A stretch of 64,000 nt of DNA, from positions 2,418,001 through 2,482,000 of the forward strand of contig JBITNC010000001.1 in NCBI GenBank assembly GCA_050084985.1. The letters are read 5' to 3'. The notes beneath the pieces are model-generated. The model was not told the DNA's origin. It did no database searches and saw nothing but the letters and a program-made list of their open reading frames with translations. The stretch comes from Nageia nagi (taxonomy: Eukaryota > Pinophyta). A program made the position numbers and the translations under genes. Positions 12,081-23,661 of this stretch are shown here, one piece after another. Numbering within the stretch: position 1 is the stretch's first letter; each line of letters begins with the position of its first letter.

Positions 12081-13760
12081 CTAGCCATGAAACTTGGAGT
12101 GTCAAATCATTCATCTTTTGTTGATACTCTTCCTCAATATTTACAATATTTGCCTCCATCTCTTCAAGCATTTTCTTTATTTTTTTCTAATTCATTATGC
12201 ATGTGGTGAATTTATACCTTACAAGCATTGGCATCAATCATAGTAGTTAGCGATGTACCTTTGCTAATGCCCCAAACCTTACCTACTCTTTTGGATCCTA
12301 AAACATAGGTAAGGGCATCATCAATAATATCTTGATTTACAGATCTTGACCCAACACATGATATTGCATCATTATGGTAATATCACATGCATAGTTAATT
12401 TGGAACATGTTAGAAAAATAATCAATAAAAATTATTTTAAATTAATATTTCTAAGGGAATTATGATTTCTAAAGTAACTTTTGTTGATACAAAAGAGCCA
12501 TCCTTCTTTTTATGAGCTAACAACCATATAGATACCCTCGATAGTGGAATATTTGCATTTGGTTGGCTCTACCTTGGTAATATATATAGTCAAAGATACA
12601 TGAGGATAAAATATACAATATAATAATATAGCATAATGGATGAGTATGATAGAATACCATTTCATACTCTAATTGAGTATATATTTTTTGACTGATAGTG
12701 TGCATGACATATTGCTGAGATCTATTTTTTTTGTTCCTTTGCATATCCATATGCAACATAGCAAAGGAAATAATATAGTAATTCATTAAGAAGAGCAAGA
12801 TTACCTAAAAAATAATAATGATATGAACTACCATCACAAAATGGATAATAGTTGCCTCAAATTCATTATTGCTCCTACTTTTCACAAAGGATTCCCAATA
12901 TTGTACTAGTAGATGAAGTGGGGGGTTAGCAATTCTATCTTCATCATTGTCATACTTATCATAGTGCATTTTAACTAGCCAATATTTATTATCATGCAAT
13001 AATTTGCCAATGGTCATCATCATTCATTTCTTTATGTATTCCAAAATGTTACACTTTTGCTATATCAAACCATTATCTTATTAGATTGCAACATTTACAT
13101 AAGTATTCAAAAATGGACACTATGAAATCTATTGGATACTAAGTTACCTTAACCATTGCCTAAAACTTATTTTTAACATCATTTAGGACTTCTTTCTAGT
13201 ATCTTTAGGTGATAGGGACAGGCTCCCTTGCTATTACCCCTCCAAAAAGATGAAAAGTGTTTGGCATTATTTTTAATGGGCTATCTAAACATATTGGTCT
13301 TGATCTCCATCTTATCTATATTTCTCCCCTTAAGTGTCAATCTTGTGGTATCTCTCATTTTACAATGTGATGGTGTGGCATCAATATGTCTATCAACATT
13401 GGAACCCCCATTGTGTAAAGCATTATCACCCTCATTACATAAAACATTATCACCCTCATTGCCCAAAGCATTATCATCCTCATTTCCCAAAGCATTATCA
13501 TCCTCATTTCCCAAAGCATTGTCACACTTATTTCCAAAAGAATTATCACTCTCATTGCCCAAAGCATTGTCACCCTCATGTCCCACAACATCATCAAACT
13601 AATTGCTAAAATCAACATCAAATTCATTGCCAAAATCATTATCATTCACAACATGCTCCCCATTTGATTCAATGATGTTATGAATTGGATCTTTATCAAC
13701 TTCATCAACTTTGTAACTCTATAATATTCTAATGGTTGAAATTGCTGGATGTTTTTTTGA
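12080..13760 (-). pseudogene. Plant En/Spm-type Transposase_24 protein, decayed
   Basis: Reading leftward in mixed frames: an acidic repeat region (13410-13650), TRLTLKGRN near 13350, and PIKNNAKHFSSF followed in another frame by GGVIAREPVPIT and KEVLNDVKNKF (13140-13280). Then come HYDKYDNDEDRIANPP and YWESFVKSRSNNEFE (12870-12980), KNRSQQYVMHTISQKIY (about 12690-12740), KKKDGSFVSTK near 12490, and VLGSKRVGKVWGISKG near 12270-12310. The order and wording match the Transposase_24 family found in plant CACTA/En-Spm surroundings: RGPT-like, GKNAK, W+VP, +NPP, FVKYR, HT-GSK, KDGSFV, GRVRG. Many stops and shifts mean it is dead. No terminal CACTA repeats were found. Confidence 0.65.
13410..13650 (-). 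repeat. 24-bp coding minisatellite (8-residue units)
   Basis: About nine imperfect 24-bp units, such as cattatcaccctcattgccc plus four bases. Read on the minus strand they give DNALGNEG/D-type octapeptides. The 24-bp period keeps frame, so it probably arose while the gene was translated. It lies at the N-terminal side of the Transposase_24 relic. Confidence 0.85.
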
Positions 13761-13849
13761 GACATCCCTCAATAACAATTGTGTTTTTCATTTTTTTTGG
13801 ACACCTCTAGTCATGGTAATTTCCAACTACAAGCACACACTAACATTGA

Positions 13850-14660
13850 AAAATAAATTTTTGCATTGAATCATTGTGACCACCATGATAGGCATGTATG
13901 CAAAATATGGAAGAATACACAAGGCTTGAGAATTGTATAATAAGATGTATGTAGAGATAATTTTATGGCATGCAATGATCATAGGATATGCATACAATTA
14001 ATTTTATAAAATGGGTTTATAGACTTTTAAGTATATGCAATGGTCAAATGTAAAGCCAAAAAAACTTTGTAACCTTTGCAAAAAATCTTCCAGCATGTGC
14101 CACCATGGGAGCTATAGAAGAAGGTATGGACATCTATCAAAGAGTACTTGAAAATGGTTTTACATTGAATGTTGTGGTTGTGAAAGCCTCAATAGGCATG
14201 TATGCAAAATATGGAAGAATACACAATGCATGAGAATTATTTAACAAGATGTAGAGATAGTTTCATGGAATTAAATGATCATATGATATGTACAAAATTG
14301 ATTTTCTAAAAAGGATGTAGAGACTTTTAGGTAGATGCAATTGTTAGATGCAAAGCCAAACTCTATAACCTTTTCCAGCATTCTTCCAACATGTGCCACT
14401 ACAAGATATCTAGAAGAAGGTATGGAATTCCATGAAAGAGTACTTGAAAATGGTTTTGCATCAAATGTTATGGTTGTGAAACCCTTGATAGGAATATATA
14501 AAAAATGTTGAAGAATACACATGACCTAAGAATTATTTAACAAGATATAGACACAAGTTTATAGAATGCAATGATTACAAGGTATGCATAAAATTAATTT
14601 TTTGAAAAGGCTCTAGATAATTTTAAGTAGATGCAATTATGGATATGTGTAATTAGTGCT
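13850..14660 (+). pseudogene. PPR (pentatricopeptide repeat) gene fragment
   Basis: Translations in shifting frames give PPR signatures: IGMYAKYGRI, WHAMIIGYA, VKPKKLC, then again SWN-MI, DAKPNSITFSSILPTCA, EEGMEFHERVLENGFASN and PLIGIYKKC. These match plant PLS-type PPR repeats, which bind organellar RNA in mitochondria or chloroplasts. Two similar segments (about 13870-14090 and 14190-14340) show repeated PPR units. Stops and frameshifts throughout mean it is a pseudogene. It is probably a captured or duplicated piece, as no start or targeting peptide is visible. Confidence 0.75.
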
Positions 14661-14699
14661 TGTAAATTGAATATTGTGGTTTATGTAAAGTAACTTGAG

Positions 14700-15210
14700 G
14701 GAGCTTTGAACCTTAGTATCAAAATATCCATAAACCTTGAATTGGATATGCAGAAGAGTGTACTTGGTGCTTGTAAATCAAATATTATGGTTCATGCAAG
14801 CTATCTTGATGAAGCTTTGAACTTCACTGCCAAAATACCCATAAAACCTAAATTAGGTGTGTGGAAGTGTCTATTTGATGCTTGTAAATCAAATATTATG
14901 GTTCATGCAAGCTATCTTGAGGAAGCTTTGAACTTCATTGCAAAATACCCATAAACCCTAAATTAGATGTGTGGAAGTATCTACTTAGTGCTTGTAAATC
15001 AAATGTTATGGTTTGTACAAGGCTATCTTGAAGAACCTTTGAACTTCAATTCCAAAATACCCATACCCTAAATTGGGTATATGGAAGTGTTTACTTGGTT
15101 CTTATAAATTGAATTTTGTGCAAGCTATCTTAAGGAAGTTTTGAACTTCAATGCCAAAATACCCATAAAACCTAAATTGGGTGTATGCATGTGATGACTT
15201 ACTACTTGTA
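14700..15210 (+). repeat. 110-bp tandem repeat from a PPR E-motif segment
   Basis: About four to five units start near 14761, 14872, 14982, 15092 and 15196, spacing 104-111 bp. Each unit encodes a decayed version of LDEALNFxAKIPIKPKLGVW plus LLxACKSN, the E-motif junction that ends many plant PPR proteins. The period is not a steady multiple of three, so the array expanded after the gene died. Confidence 0.8.
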
Positions 15211-15338
15211 AATAAAGTGTTGTGTTGTGAGTGTTTTGATACACAAGATATGGGATTTGTTTAACAAGATGCATAACATAAATACGTTAGAGTTAGAAGT
15301 GTTTATTTATTTCCTAGGTCTTATTTATAGCTAATTTG

Positions 15339-15550
15339 TTGTGGTGATAACCACTTCTTTTTCACTTTGTGGATTTTACCTTCATGCATAGTTGGCATTC
15401 TATTGTACACTAACTTGTATTTTCTCTATTATTTAGGCTCCATTCTCATTTCATATTGATTAGTTCTAAGGATTCTAGCTTCTCTCCATTTTTATGGTGC
15501 TTTTGCATTTTCCTTTCTCATTTTGATTTGCTCTCCATGGGAATCTTCAC
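15339..15550 (+). repeat. Possible 5' LTR of Copia B
   Basis: A stretch starting TGTTGTGGTGATAACC and ending just before the primer site at 15552 is the likely 5' LTR, only about 210 bp. No second copy was found to fix the boundary. Upstream DNA to about 15290 still looks like PPR remnants, which limits the LTR length. Confidence 0.4.
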
Positions 15551-15551
15551 A

Positions 15552-15561
15552 TGGTATCAGA
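15552..15561 (+). promoter_or_regulatory. Copia B primer-binding site
   Basis: TGGTATCAGA matches the initiator tRNA-Met primer site of plant Copia elements and precedes a plus-strand Copia. The bases after it (TCAAG) depart from the usual GCC. Confidence 0.65.
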
Positions 15562-16857
15562 TCAAGTTGGATTTTTGTAGTCATCCAAATTTTAGTGAGG
15601 CTTTCTTAGATTGATTCTCTTAAGGGATCCAAGTCTTCTTACTACTAATTAAGTCATGCTAAAAACCTAAAAATCCCTATAGCATGTGGATCTTAGGCTT
15701 TATGGGTGGCTTGCCTTATCTCCTCATGAGCTTCCTCCTATTCATGACACACCCATCATAGCCTCCCAACCCAACTCCTTTAGCTCATAATGCTTTCTCA
15801 ACAGATCAGGAAACTTTGCAGTATTCAGTTGGGTGAAGTTTGATAGTATGGATTTCATACCTATCATGATCTTTGCCTTTATTTTTGGTCTCTTGCACAA
15901 AGTATGCTATTCTAACTCAATTTGCATCCAAAACCCACCTATGAAAACCATCTATGAGTCAAGTTTGGATAGATCAATGATCACATGTTCAAAACCTTTA
16001 TGTTATGGTGACTAATTTGAAACCAAGTTTAATTTTACATCCTCATGCTTCCAAATCATGGTCGGTGTTCTCTATAGCTTGCACCAATACATTAAGGTAT
16101 CTTAGGCTCCTTTCATAAGCTCTACATCTCGCACTCAGCCTATACTCAGCCTACACATTCTCTTCAACTTGAAAATTTTGCTTTGCTTTTTGGTTGGGGT
16201 GAAAGGTGATTGATATGGTTGGAATAATGTGTGAAGCTATACTCCTCCCACTCTCTTAGCAACTAGATTGACCCTCCTTTCTCCTAAGCAATATCATTTT
16301 GCTGCTACTCTCCTGGCCATGGCTCTTAGTTATGCCCCTCGATGTTGAGCTGTCCAAAATTCTACTTGAATTCAGGTGCTTGGGTAAATCTTAATTTTTT
16401 TTGGCCCCTTATATAGTTTTATTAATAATAAAAATAAAAAATATTTTTTATACTTTTTTTAAGATAATTTTTTAGTTTTTAATATTTTTGGGGGGTTATT
16501 TAATTAAATTTGGAGGCATTGGATTTAATTTTGTAACTTGGGAAAATAAGCTTAGATTAGAGTCCCATTTTTTTGCATTAGAAACTTGGAGATAAGATAT
16601 TTCAAATTATTTGCATTGTAAGACTTGATGATAATTTTTTTTGGGAGGGAGGAAGCACATCTTTTTGAAAGTGAATAAAATTTGGGTGGGGTCTTCTTGT
16701 GTTCGATGTGGATTTTTGCACATCCTTTGTTGGTTGCTTGGATTACTTGTTGTTTTGAGATGGAACATTCATCATTTAAAATTGAAATTCTCACACATCA
16801 TAATTATCATACTTGGAAAAAATAGATGCTGACAATATTAGCATAAAGAGGAGCAAA
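15562..16857 (+). other. Copia B leader and gag start, poorly resolved
   Basis: The gag N-terminus should lie here, but only faint traces are readable before 16858. The stretch 16380-16540 is very AT-rich. A 60-codon open frame at 15833-16015 has a hydrophobic start (FIPIMIFAFIFGLL) that I do not recognise. A further insertion inside the leader is possible, but no ends or duplications were seen. Confidence 0.35.
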
Positions 16858-19800
16858 CACACTCATTAAGGAGCAAAAATTTACATTCAAATCATATTAT
16901 GAAACTTGGTCATTCACAAAGGCAATTAGTAAGGCATTTGGGAAAATAAAATCAAATGTTAATGAGAGCTTGTGGTTTCATTTTGGTAGTATAACCACAT
17001 CATATGAATCATGAGATAAATTGGAATCTTTGTTTGTTAAAGTTGACACAATGAGGGCCATGCAAATTGATGCTCAATTTACTGCTTTGTCTCCTAATGA
17101 CTATCCCACCATGGTTGATTATCCCACTAAATTTAAGGAGTTGTACACATAATTATTGGGTAGTGGTAAAAAATTAGAAAGATAAAATGTATTTATTTGA
17201 TTTTATAAAAATTTAATGGCCCATTCCATGTATTTGATTCTATGGGTGATAACTTCATAATGCCTAAGAAGAATTTTATCAATGTCTTGCAAGGGAAGAG
17301 ACTAAAATTTTAAATCTTGATGCATATTCATATTCATTTAATGCATTAACAACATCTAAAGGTTAAGGCAAACCCAATCCTAATCCTAGGCCCACTACAC
17401 TACAACTAGCTCCAAAAGCCCCTGACTCCAAATCCACTCAAGAGAAAGAGAAGCCTACTTGTTCTTATTGTGGGAAGCTTGGACATGTCATTGAAAAATG
17501 TTATAAAAAGATAAAAAATGATAAAATGAAGCAAAAACATGAAACTTCTCATTTATCAAAAAAGGATTTGAATGTTCATGGGAAGGGACATTTAGTTTCA
17601 GAGAGTTGGGTTATGGATTCAGGTGACTCTCATCACATGACTTCATCTAGAGAGTCTTTTCCCTCTCTTTGTTCTACTTCTACTTATATTATTAAGGTTG
17701 GTTATTCCTATCAAATTTTTGTCAAGGGGAAAGGGGATGTTTCTATGGTAGGTGGTCCCATCCTTGATGTGAATTTGGTTCCTGATATCTCCACTAACCT
17801 TCTTTCTATGTATTAGATTTGTAGATTCATAGTTTGTAGGAGCTATAGTAACTTCTTGCATTAGGTGATGTAGACCATTCATTGAGACTCTATCAGTTTA
17901 AGGGATTTGATGATATTGATTTAGGTACTAGGTTGGTTTCCCATGCAGATTCTATGAGTAGACTTTGGCATGAGAGGTTTGGGCACCTCAACTATAGATA
18001 TTTGCAACAATTGTATTCTCATGATATGGTTATTGGATAACCTAAGGTGTCTTTTTATGATGGTGTTTGACCCAATTGTTCCCTTGGGAAGTAACATCAA
18101 GACCCTTTTCCTAAAGGTAAAGCTAATCACATCTCTTCTTTTTTAGAGTTGGTTCATAGTGACTTAATGATCTTTCCATACCCATCCTTCATAGGGGCTC
18201 AATATGCATTGAATTTTATTGATGATTTATTGAGATGTACTTGGGTGTATTTTCTCAAGTACAAGAGTGATTTATTTTCTCACTTCAAAGTATTCAAGGC
18301 TTTGGTTGAGAATTAGTATTCTAGTTGCATCAAGATGCTTCACATAAAAAATGGGGGGAGTACTTTAGCATTGAGTTTTCAGAGTTCTTGGAGAAGTATG
18401 GAATAATTTATTAGCATTTAGTTCCTCACACTCCATAGTAAAATGGAGTTGCAAAAAGAAATAATATAACACTTAAGAATATGGCCAATTATATGATGCA
18501 TTCTAGAGACTTGCCTCCTATTTTTTAGTCTAAGGAAGTTAATTTTTTGAATTACATTCAGAATCACACTCCTCATTAGGCACTTGATCACATGACTCTT
18601 GAAGAGGCTTGGAGTGGAATTGACCTAGATGTGTCATGCTTTAGAGTGTTTGGTATTCATGGTTGGGATTTCATCCCAAATACCAAATGTAAGGCCTTAG
18701 ATAAGAAGAGAAATCCTCTCATATTTGTTGGCTATAGTGAGGATATGAAGGTGTATCAATTGATTGATCTTGATACCTCTAATATTTTCTTCCATACTCA
18801 TGTTTAGTTTGATGAGCACCTTCCTGATTCTCCCTTTTCATCTCCTTCCTCAGTATTAGCTTACTCCTATGACACATATTTTGAGGTCTTTCATGTGGAG
18901 TATATTCCTAAGGTTGTTGCTTCCATAACAACTATTGATCCTCCTACACCTCCATCACCTACAATTGCTACTACTCCTATTGATGTTGCATCTTCTTCCA
19001 CTGCTAGTAGTCACATGTCCAAATGGGCTCGCTCTACACTTGAGGATGCAACACCTTTCACCAAGGATCTTCCTCCTTCCTTCTACCATTCTATTAATTC
19101 TAGTCTTATTGGTAAGGAAAATTTATGTGATCCATAAACTTTTTTAAAGGCTCATGGTATACCAAAGTGGGATGATACCATGGCAGCTGAATATTCTTCC
19201 TTGTTGAAGAATAATACTTGGGATATTGTTTCTCTTCCCCATGGGAGAACATTGGTTTGGTGTAAAATGGTGTATTGAACCAAGTATGCAATTGATGGTT
19301 CTATTGATAAGTATAAGGCTCATCTTGTTGCTAAGGGGTGCTCAAAAGTTAAAGGGATTGACTAGTCTAAGACCTTTGCCCCTATGGCCAAGATGGATTT
19401 AGTTCACCTTGTACTTGCTCTTACTACTATTCAAGGATGGTTAGTGTTTTAGATGGATGTGAAGAGTGCCTTTTGGCACAATGATTTTCATGAGGATATC
19501 TAAATGGAGCAACTTGCTAGTTTTTTCCAAGATTCCTCACTTATTTGTAGGCTTATAAAATCTCTTTATGGCCTCAAATAAGCTCCTCAAGAATGGTATG
19601 AGAAGATGGATTATTTTCTTCACTCCATTGATTTTTTATGGTGTTCCTCTAACACTACAATCTATATCTAGAGCAATGGATCAAATACCACTATTTTGGT
19701 GTTGTATGTTGATGATTGTCTTCTCATTGACACCTCCCTCTCTCACATTTAGATAGTTCAATAGGATCTCTCTAAGAGATTTGATATGGTAGACCTTGGA

Positions 19801-20265
19801 CTTGCCGATTACTTTCTTGGTTTTTAGGTGACATAGATAGATTCATGGATTTCCATATCTCAAAAAAAATATTCTTTAGATCTTCTTTAATGGTTTCAAA
19901 TGGTAGATTGCAATCCTTCTTAGACATATTTTTAGAGTGGGGTGACTTTGAATTCCACTTGCACTTCACCACTATGTGATGATACTTTGTATCGTCAGTT
20001 GATTGGAAGTCTTCTATATCTTGCCCATACTTGAATAGATATTTCATATGTTGTTGGGCTTATTTCTTGGTTTTCACAAACCCCTCATGAGTCTCATTAG
20101 TAGGAAACCAAGAGGATTCTTTAATATGTGAGGGAAACTACCCATTTCAATCTACATTACACAAGAGGTGATCTAGTGTTGAGTGAATATATAGATTCTA
20201 ATTGGGTTGTTTCTTCTTATGATCATCATTGCACTTCTAGATATGTATTTTCTCTTGGTACTTCT
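16858..20265 (+). pseudogene. Copia B gag-pol, heavily decayed, left part
   Basis: In order: gag with a CCHC knuckle CSYCGKLGHVIEKC (17460-17501); protease WVMDSGDSHHM (about 17605-17640); pre-integrase LWHERFGHLNYRYL (about 17960); integrase ending in FRVFGIHGWDFIPN and FVGYSEDMKVYQLI (18592-18807); a spacer rich in Pro/Ser/Thr (18895-19137); reverse transcriptase with DKYKAHLVAKG, MDVKSAFWHND, LYGLK and YVDD (19705-19716); then RNase H up to YVFSLGTS. There are dozens of stops, several of CAG/CAA-to-TAG/TAA type. The reading stops at 20265 because Gypsy 1 is inserted, and it resumes at 33181. Confidence 0.85.
20261..20265 (+). repeat. Target-site duplication of Gypsy 1, left copy (CTTCT)
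   Basis: CTTCT here equals 33176-33180, flanking the two LTRs exactly. The Copia B RNase H reading frame runs into it from the left and out of it on the right. Confidence 0.92.
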
Positions 20266-20339
20266 TGTATATCTATACATAATAAGTTCTTTATTAAAGC
20301 CCTGATGTACTTTACTTTCAATCATGAGTTCATTTTAAG

Positions 20340-20960
20340 ATCCCCGAAAGTTTTCTGAAGCAAATAAAGCATGCCGGAGTGAAACGATGACATCATGGAA
20401 GAAAGAATAGTCACATTTTTAGTAAAGACCGGGTTCTAGAGATGGTGAGGTCAGCAATGGGTAATTGAAAAGTTGGAGTCAGTGAGTAAAGCATGCCGAA
20501 GTGAAATGATGACATCATGGAAGAAAGGATAAGCTTAGTTCTAGAAAAGATCGGGTTCCAGAGGAGGTGAAGTTAGCAAGATAATTGAAGAGCCAGAGTC
20601 CGTAAATTAAGTGTTCTAGAAGTAAAGTGTTCTAGAATAAAATGATGATGTCATGGAAGAAAAGATAGTCACATTTTTAGTAAAGATCAGGTTCCAGAGA
20701 TGGTGAGGTCAGCAAGGGGTAATTGAAAAGCTAGAGTCAATGAATAAAGTGCACTAGAGCAAAATGATGACATCACAGAAGAAAGGATAAGCTTAATTTT
20801 GGAAAAGATTGGGTTTTGGAGGAGGTGAGGTCAGCAAGAGATAAGTGAAGAGCTGTAGTCTGTAAAATAAGTGTTCCAAAAGTAAAGCATTCTAGAATAA
20901 AATGATGATGTTACGAAGGAAAAGATAGTCACATTTTGGTAGGAAATAGATCCTAGAGGA
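20340..20960 (+). repeat. U3 tandem modules with decayed TGACGTCA cores
   Basis: Two related modules of about 122 and 136-138 bp alternate (combined period about 259 bp). Core octamers are at 20388 (TGACATCA), 20510 (TGACATCA), 20646 (TGATGTCA), 20768 (TGACATCA) and 20906 (TGATGTTA). The core is followed by a GGAAGAAAGGATA-like stretch. Palindromic TGACGTCA is a known plant bZIP site; here the CG is lost in every copy as CA or TG. I infer an enhancer array. Confidence 0.75.
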
Positions 20961-21051
20961 GTTGATACCTGCGAAAGGTGGAATCTTAGTTATGAGAAGA
21001 TGTTACCTTCCATGACCTTCTCAGTTTTGTAACATTCGTACAAGTAGCATA

Positions 21052-21058
21052 TATAAAT
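21052..21058 (+). promoter_or_regulatory. Putative TATA box, Gypsy 1 5' LTR
   Basis: TATAAAT lies about 90 bp after the last U3 module and is kept at 32542-32548 in the 3' LTR. Transcription would begin about 30 bp downstream, in the stretch before the conserved GAATCTTGAGGCC segment. Confidence 0.55.
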
Positions 21059-21834
21059 GATGATAGTCAGAAGTGGCCATAATCTTGAGGCCTTTTTTGT
21101 AACCGATCTATTTTCATTTTCTTGTAACTGTTATTTTTTTCAGTATAAGTATATGAAAATAAAGTGGAAAGAGGGTCAAAAGCCCTAGTATTGCTCTTTA
21201 CATTTGTTCTCTAAGACCGGTAGTTTTTATCAGTAATATGATATCATCTTGACCTTTATTTGCTAGCACTTGTAATTGTTATTCTTAATTAGGTTACATG
21301 GTGGCAGCTTGGCATGTCTCCTGGATGATAATTATGAGCTGTTAGCATAACTGTGTCTGTATACATGGTAGAGTAAAAGTTGGGAAACTATTAGAGAGTG
21401 AGAGCTTGTACTATAGCTGCTACACTAGATTCAAACCAAGGTTTCACATCCTATGAAAGCCCATGTTGAACTAGTGATCCACCTTTGCTTTCTCTCTTGT
21501 TACCCTAAGCCCTTTGCTTAAATTCCTTGCACTCTACTCGTTTTATTTTCTTTCCTATTACTTCTCTTATACCCAATAGATAAGGAACCAACCTTCTCCG
21601 AAGATCAGACTGTCACCATAGTCTATTCTTGATTTACTTTGGTTGAGATTGTTCATGGCGCATATATTACACAATCCTAATCAATAGTATTTCTTTTTGG
21701 CATGCCCGATGGGACATGAAGAAACTTATTGGTGACTTTGCTCAAGCACTATCTATGGTATGTATTAAAGCAGATTGTTTATAAATATCATATGTGCTTT
21801 TGAACCTTTTATTTTCTTTTACAACATAGAGTTT

Positions 21835-23661
21835 ATGTGGACTAGATCTAAAACCAGAGCAGCAAAAGAAGCACCAGATTTTAGAACATTAGATGCTCCT
21901 AAGAGAAAGACCCTGATCAAGTCCAAGTCTCTGAATAGTATTAGCACCCTAAAATCCTTTACCAAGCCAGAACCATTCAATCTTCACACCATAAATACCT
22001 CTCCTAAAATGGCTAATCCAGTTCAGAATATTTATCCATCATGGGACAATGGGGTACCAATAGCTCTGGCCATGTTGCATGACATCCCAGCAAATGTTTT
22101 CAAAACCCTTCTAGAGTTTGATGCAACTTTAGAGAAAATGGCTTATGAGCATTGTGTTGATGTAGCTAGCCTAGCTAAGATTCATAATATTCAACATGAA
22201 GATGTCATGGTGAGATTAATAGCTTAGTCTTTCAAAGGAAAGGTCTTGGATTGGTACAGGGGCCTTCCTAATGGATCTATAACCACTTGGGCTCAACTGG
22301 TAGAGCCCTTTATCTTGGAATTTAATGAATTAGGAGATCCTTTTTCTCTATTAACACAGTTCACTTCAATCAAAAGATATGAGCAAGAAAATATCCCTGA
22401 TTTCAACATTAGATTCTAAAAAACTTGGATGAGAGTCCCAATGCCAGTCATACCTCAACAATTTCAAGCCTTAATGTATTATCTAAGAGCCTTTCCTCTG
22501 GATCTCTCTCTACAAATCCAAAATTCTGGAGTAAATACTTTCCTGGAGGTCTATAGACAAGTAGTATATGTTGAATCCTATCTTATTTCAGTAGGAAAAT
22601 TGCCAAGTCGCATGCCAATGCCTTATTTTCTAGTAACTACCCAAAAGAAAATTTTGAGACCTTAAGTAGTTAGTTTGGCTCCACTTCTAGCCAGTATTCC
22701 TGCCCCTATTCAATAGTGGCCATCAACCTTGCCAGTCCCTAGAGCTCCCTTGGCCTTACAAGCCCCTCCCTAGCCTAATATGAATCAAGGGGTAGCTTCA
22801 TCAATAGAGATTCAGGAACTCTGAAATTTGTGTAGGAATATGGCAAATCAGATTACCATTCTAAGTAGGAAAAGCAATGTAAGAAGATATCCTTATCCTG
22901 CTATAGAAAAGGCTCAACATGTGTTAAATGAGGATGTAGACCAAGCTTCCTCTTCCGGGTCAGCCACTAGTTTGTGTTTGGCTTGCAATGATGCTCATGA
23001 ACAAACAACATGTCCTATTTATCAATACCAAGAGTATTTATCAAGAAGTGGGGGTATTCCTCCACCTGGTGTAGCTGAAGACATGAACCAAGATGTGAAC
23101 CTGATGAATTTTGCACCAACAGATATAGGAGTTTTTGCTGTGGAAACAAGATTAGGGAAAAAACCCTTAGTCTTTGGTATTTCGAAAAGAAAAGTTGAAT
23201 CCCAAAAGAGTTTCGATTCAATGATTCCTAAAAAGCAAGATGTAGTTTTCAGTTCTAAGGAAAAGACCCCAAAAAAGGAAATAGTTTCCCAAAAATTCCC
23301 ATTTCCAGAAACCAAATCGATGCCTAAAGCTAGTGATCAAAATCTTCGGAAGTTAAGGTTTCCCTCACTCACCAAGCATCAAAGAAAAGACGATACTCTA
23401 TAGCTTCAAGAAAGATTTACTGATAGATTTAGAAATAAAATTGGTGAACCTCTAGCTATCCCAGAGTTCAACATTATGGCGGAGCTAAAGAGAACTCCCA
23501 TAAGAGTGTCCTTGTTTGAAGCTTTAAAAATTCTTGAGCAAATCGATTTACTGAAAATGCCTCTTATAGCATTGAATGAAGGAATGGAAAGAGTGCTTAA
23601 TCTTTTTGAGACATCGAAATATCTAGGTATGGGAAAGAACAAACCTCCAACTTTTTATTGA
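21835..23661 (+). pseudogene. Gypsy 1 gag, one frame with stops
   Basis: The start is chosen at the ATG of MWTRSKTRAAKE (21835); an upstream in-frame ATG at 21775 is possible. The frame continues to 23661 with in-frame stops at about 22225, 22417, 22663, some within 22666-22827, and 23401. The core has the gag helix FKGKVLDWYRGLP followed by TWAQLVEPFILEFNE, typical of Ty3/Gypsy gag (PF03732). A Cys/His cluster CLACNDAHEQTTC (about 22974-23012) resembles the zinc knuckle of Tat gag. A Lys/Ser/Pro-rich part follows. Keeping one frame over 600 codons with only base-change stops suggests moderate age. Confidence 0.85.

Larger units (their letters stand above)
20266..21686 (+). repeat. 5' LTR of Gypsy 1
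   Basis: It begins TGTATATCTATACA and ends CCTAATCAATA, where the partner ends CAACA. It has five U3 modules carrying TGACATCA/TGATGTCA, a TATA box near 21052 and an AATAAAG signal near 21159. It is 1,421 bp, the same length as 31755-33175. Confidence 0.92.

Noticed and set aside
13228-13609. Plus-strand open frames rich in KALSPSLP / KHYHPHCP repeats
   Set aside because: They are mirror frames of the 24-bp minisatellite; the minus-strand frame fits the Transposase_24 context and is the likely coding one.
13410-13650. CRISPR-like regular repeat
   Set aside because: Units are contiguous without spacers and the context is plant DNA; it is a coding minisatellite.
15833-16015. Small secreted or membrane protein gene
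   Set aside because: The 60-codon frame is short, lies in a decayed Copia leader and has no recognised homologue; chance is likely.
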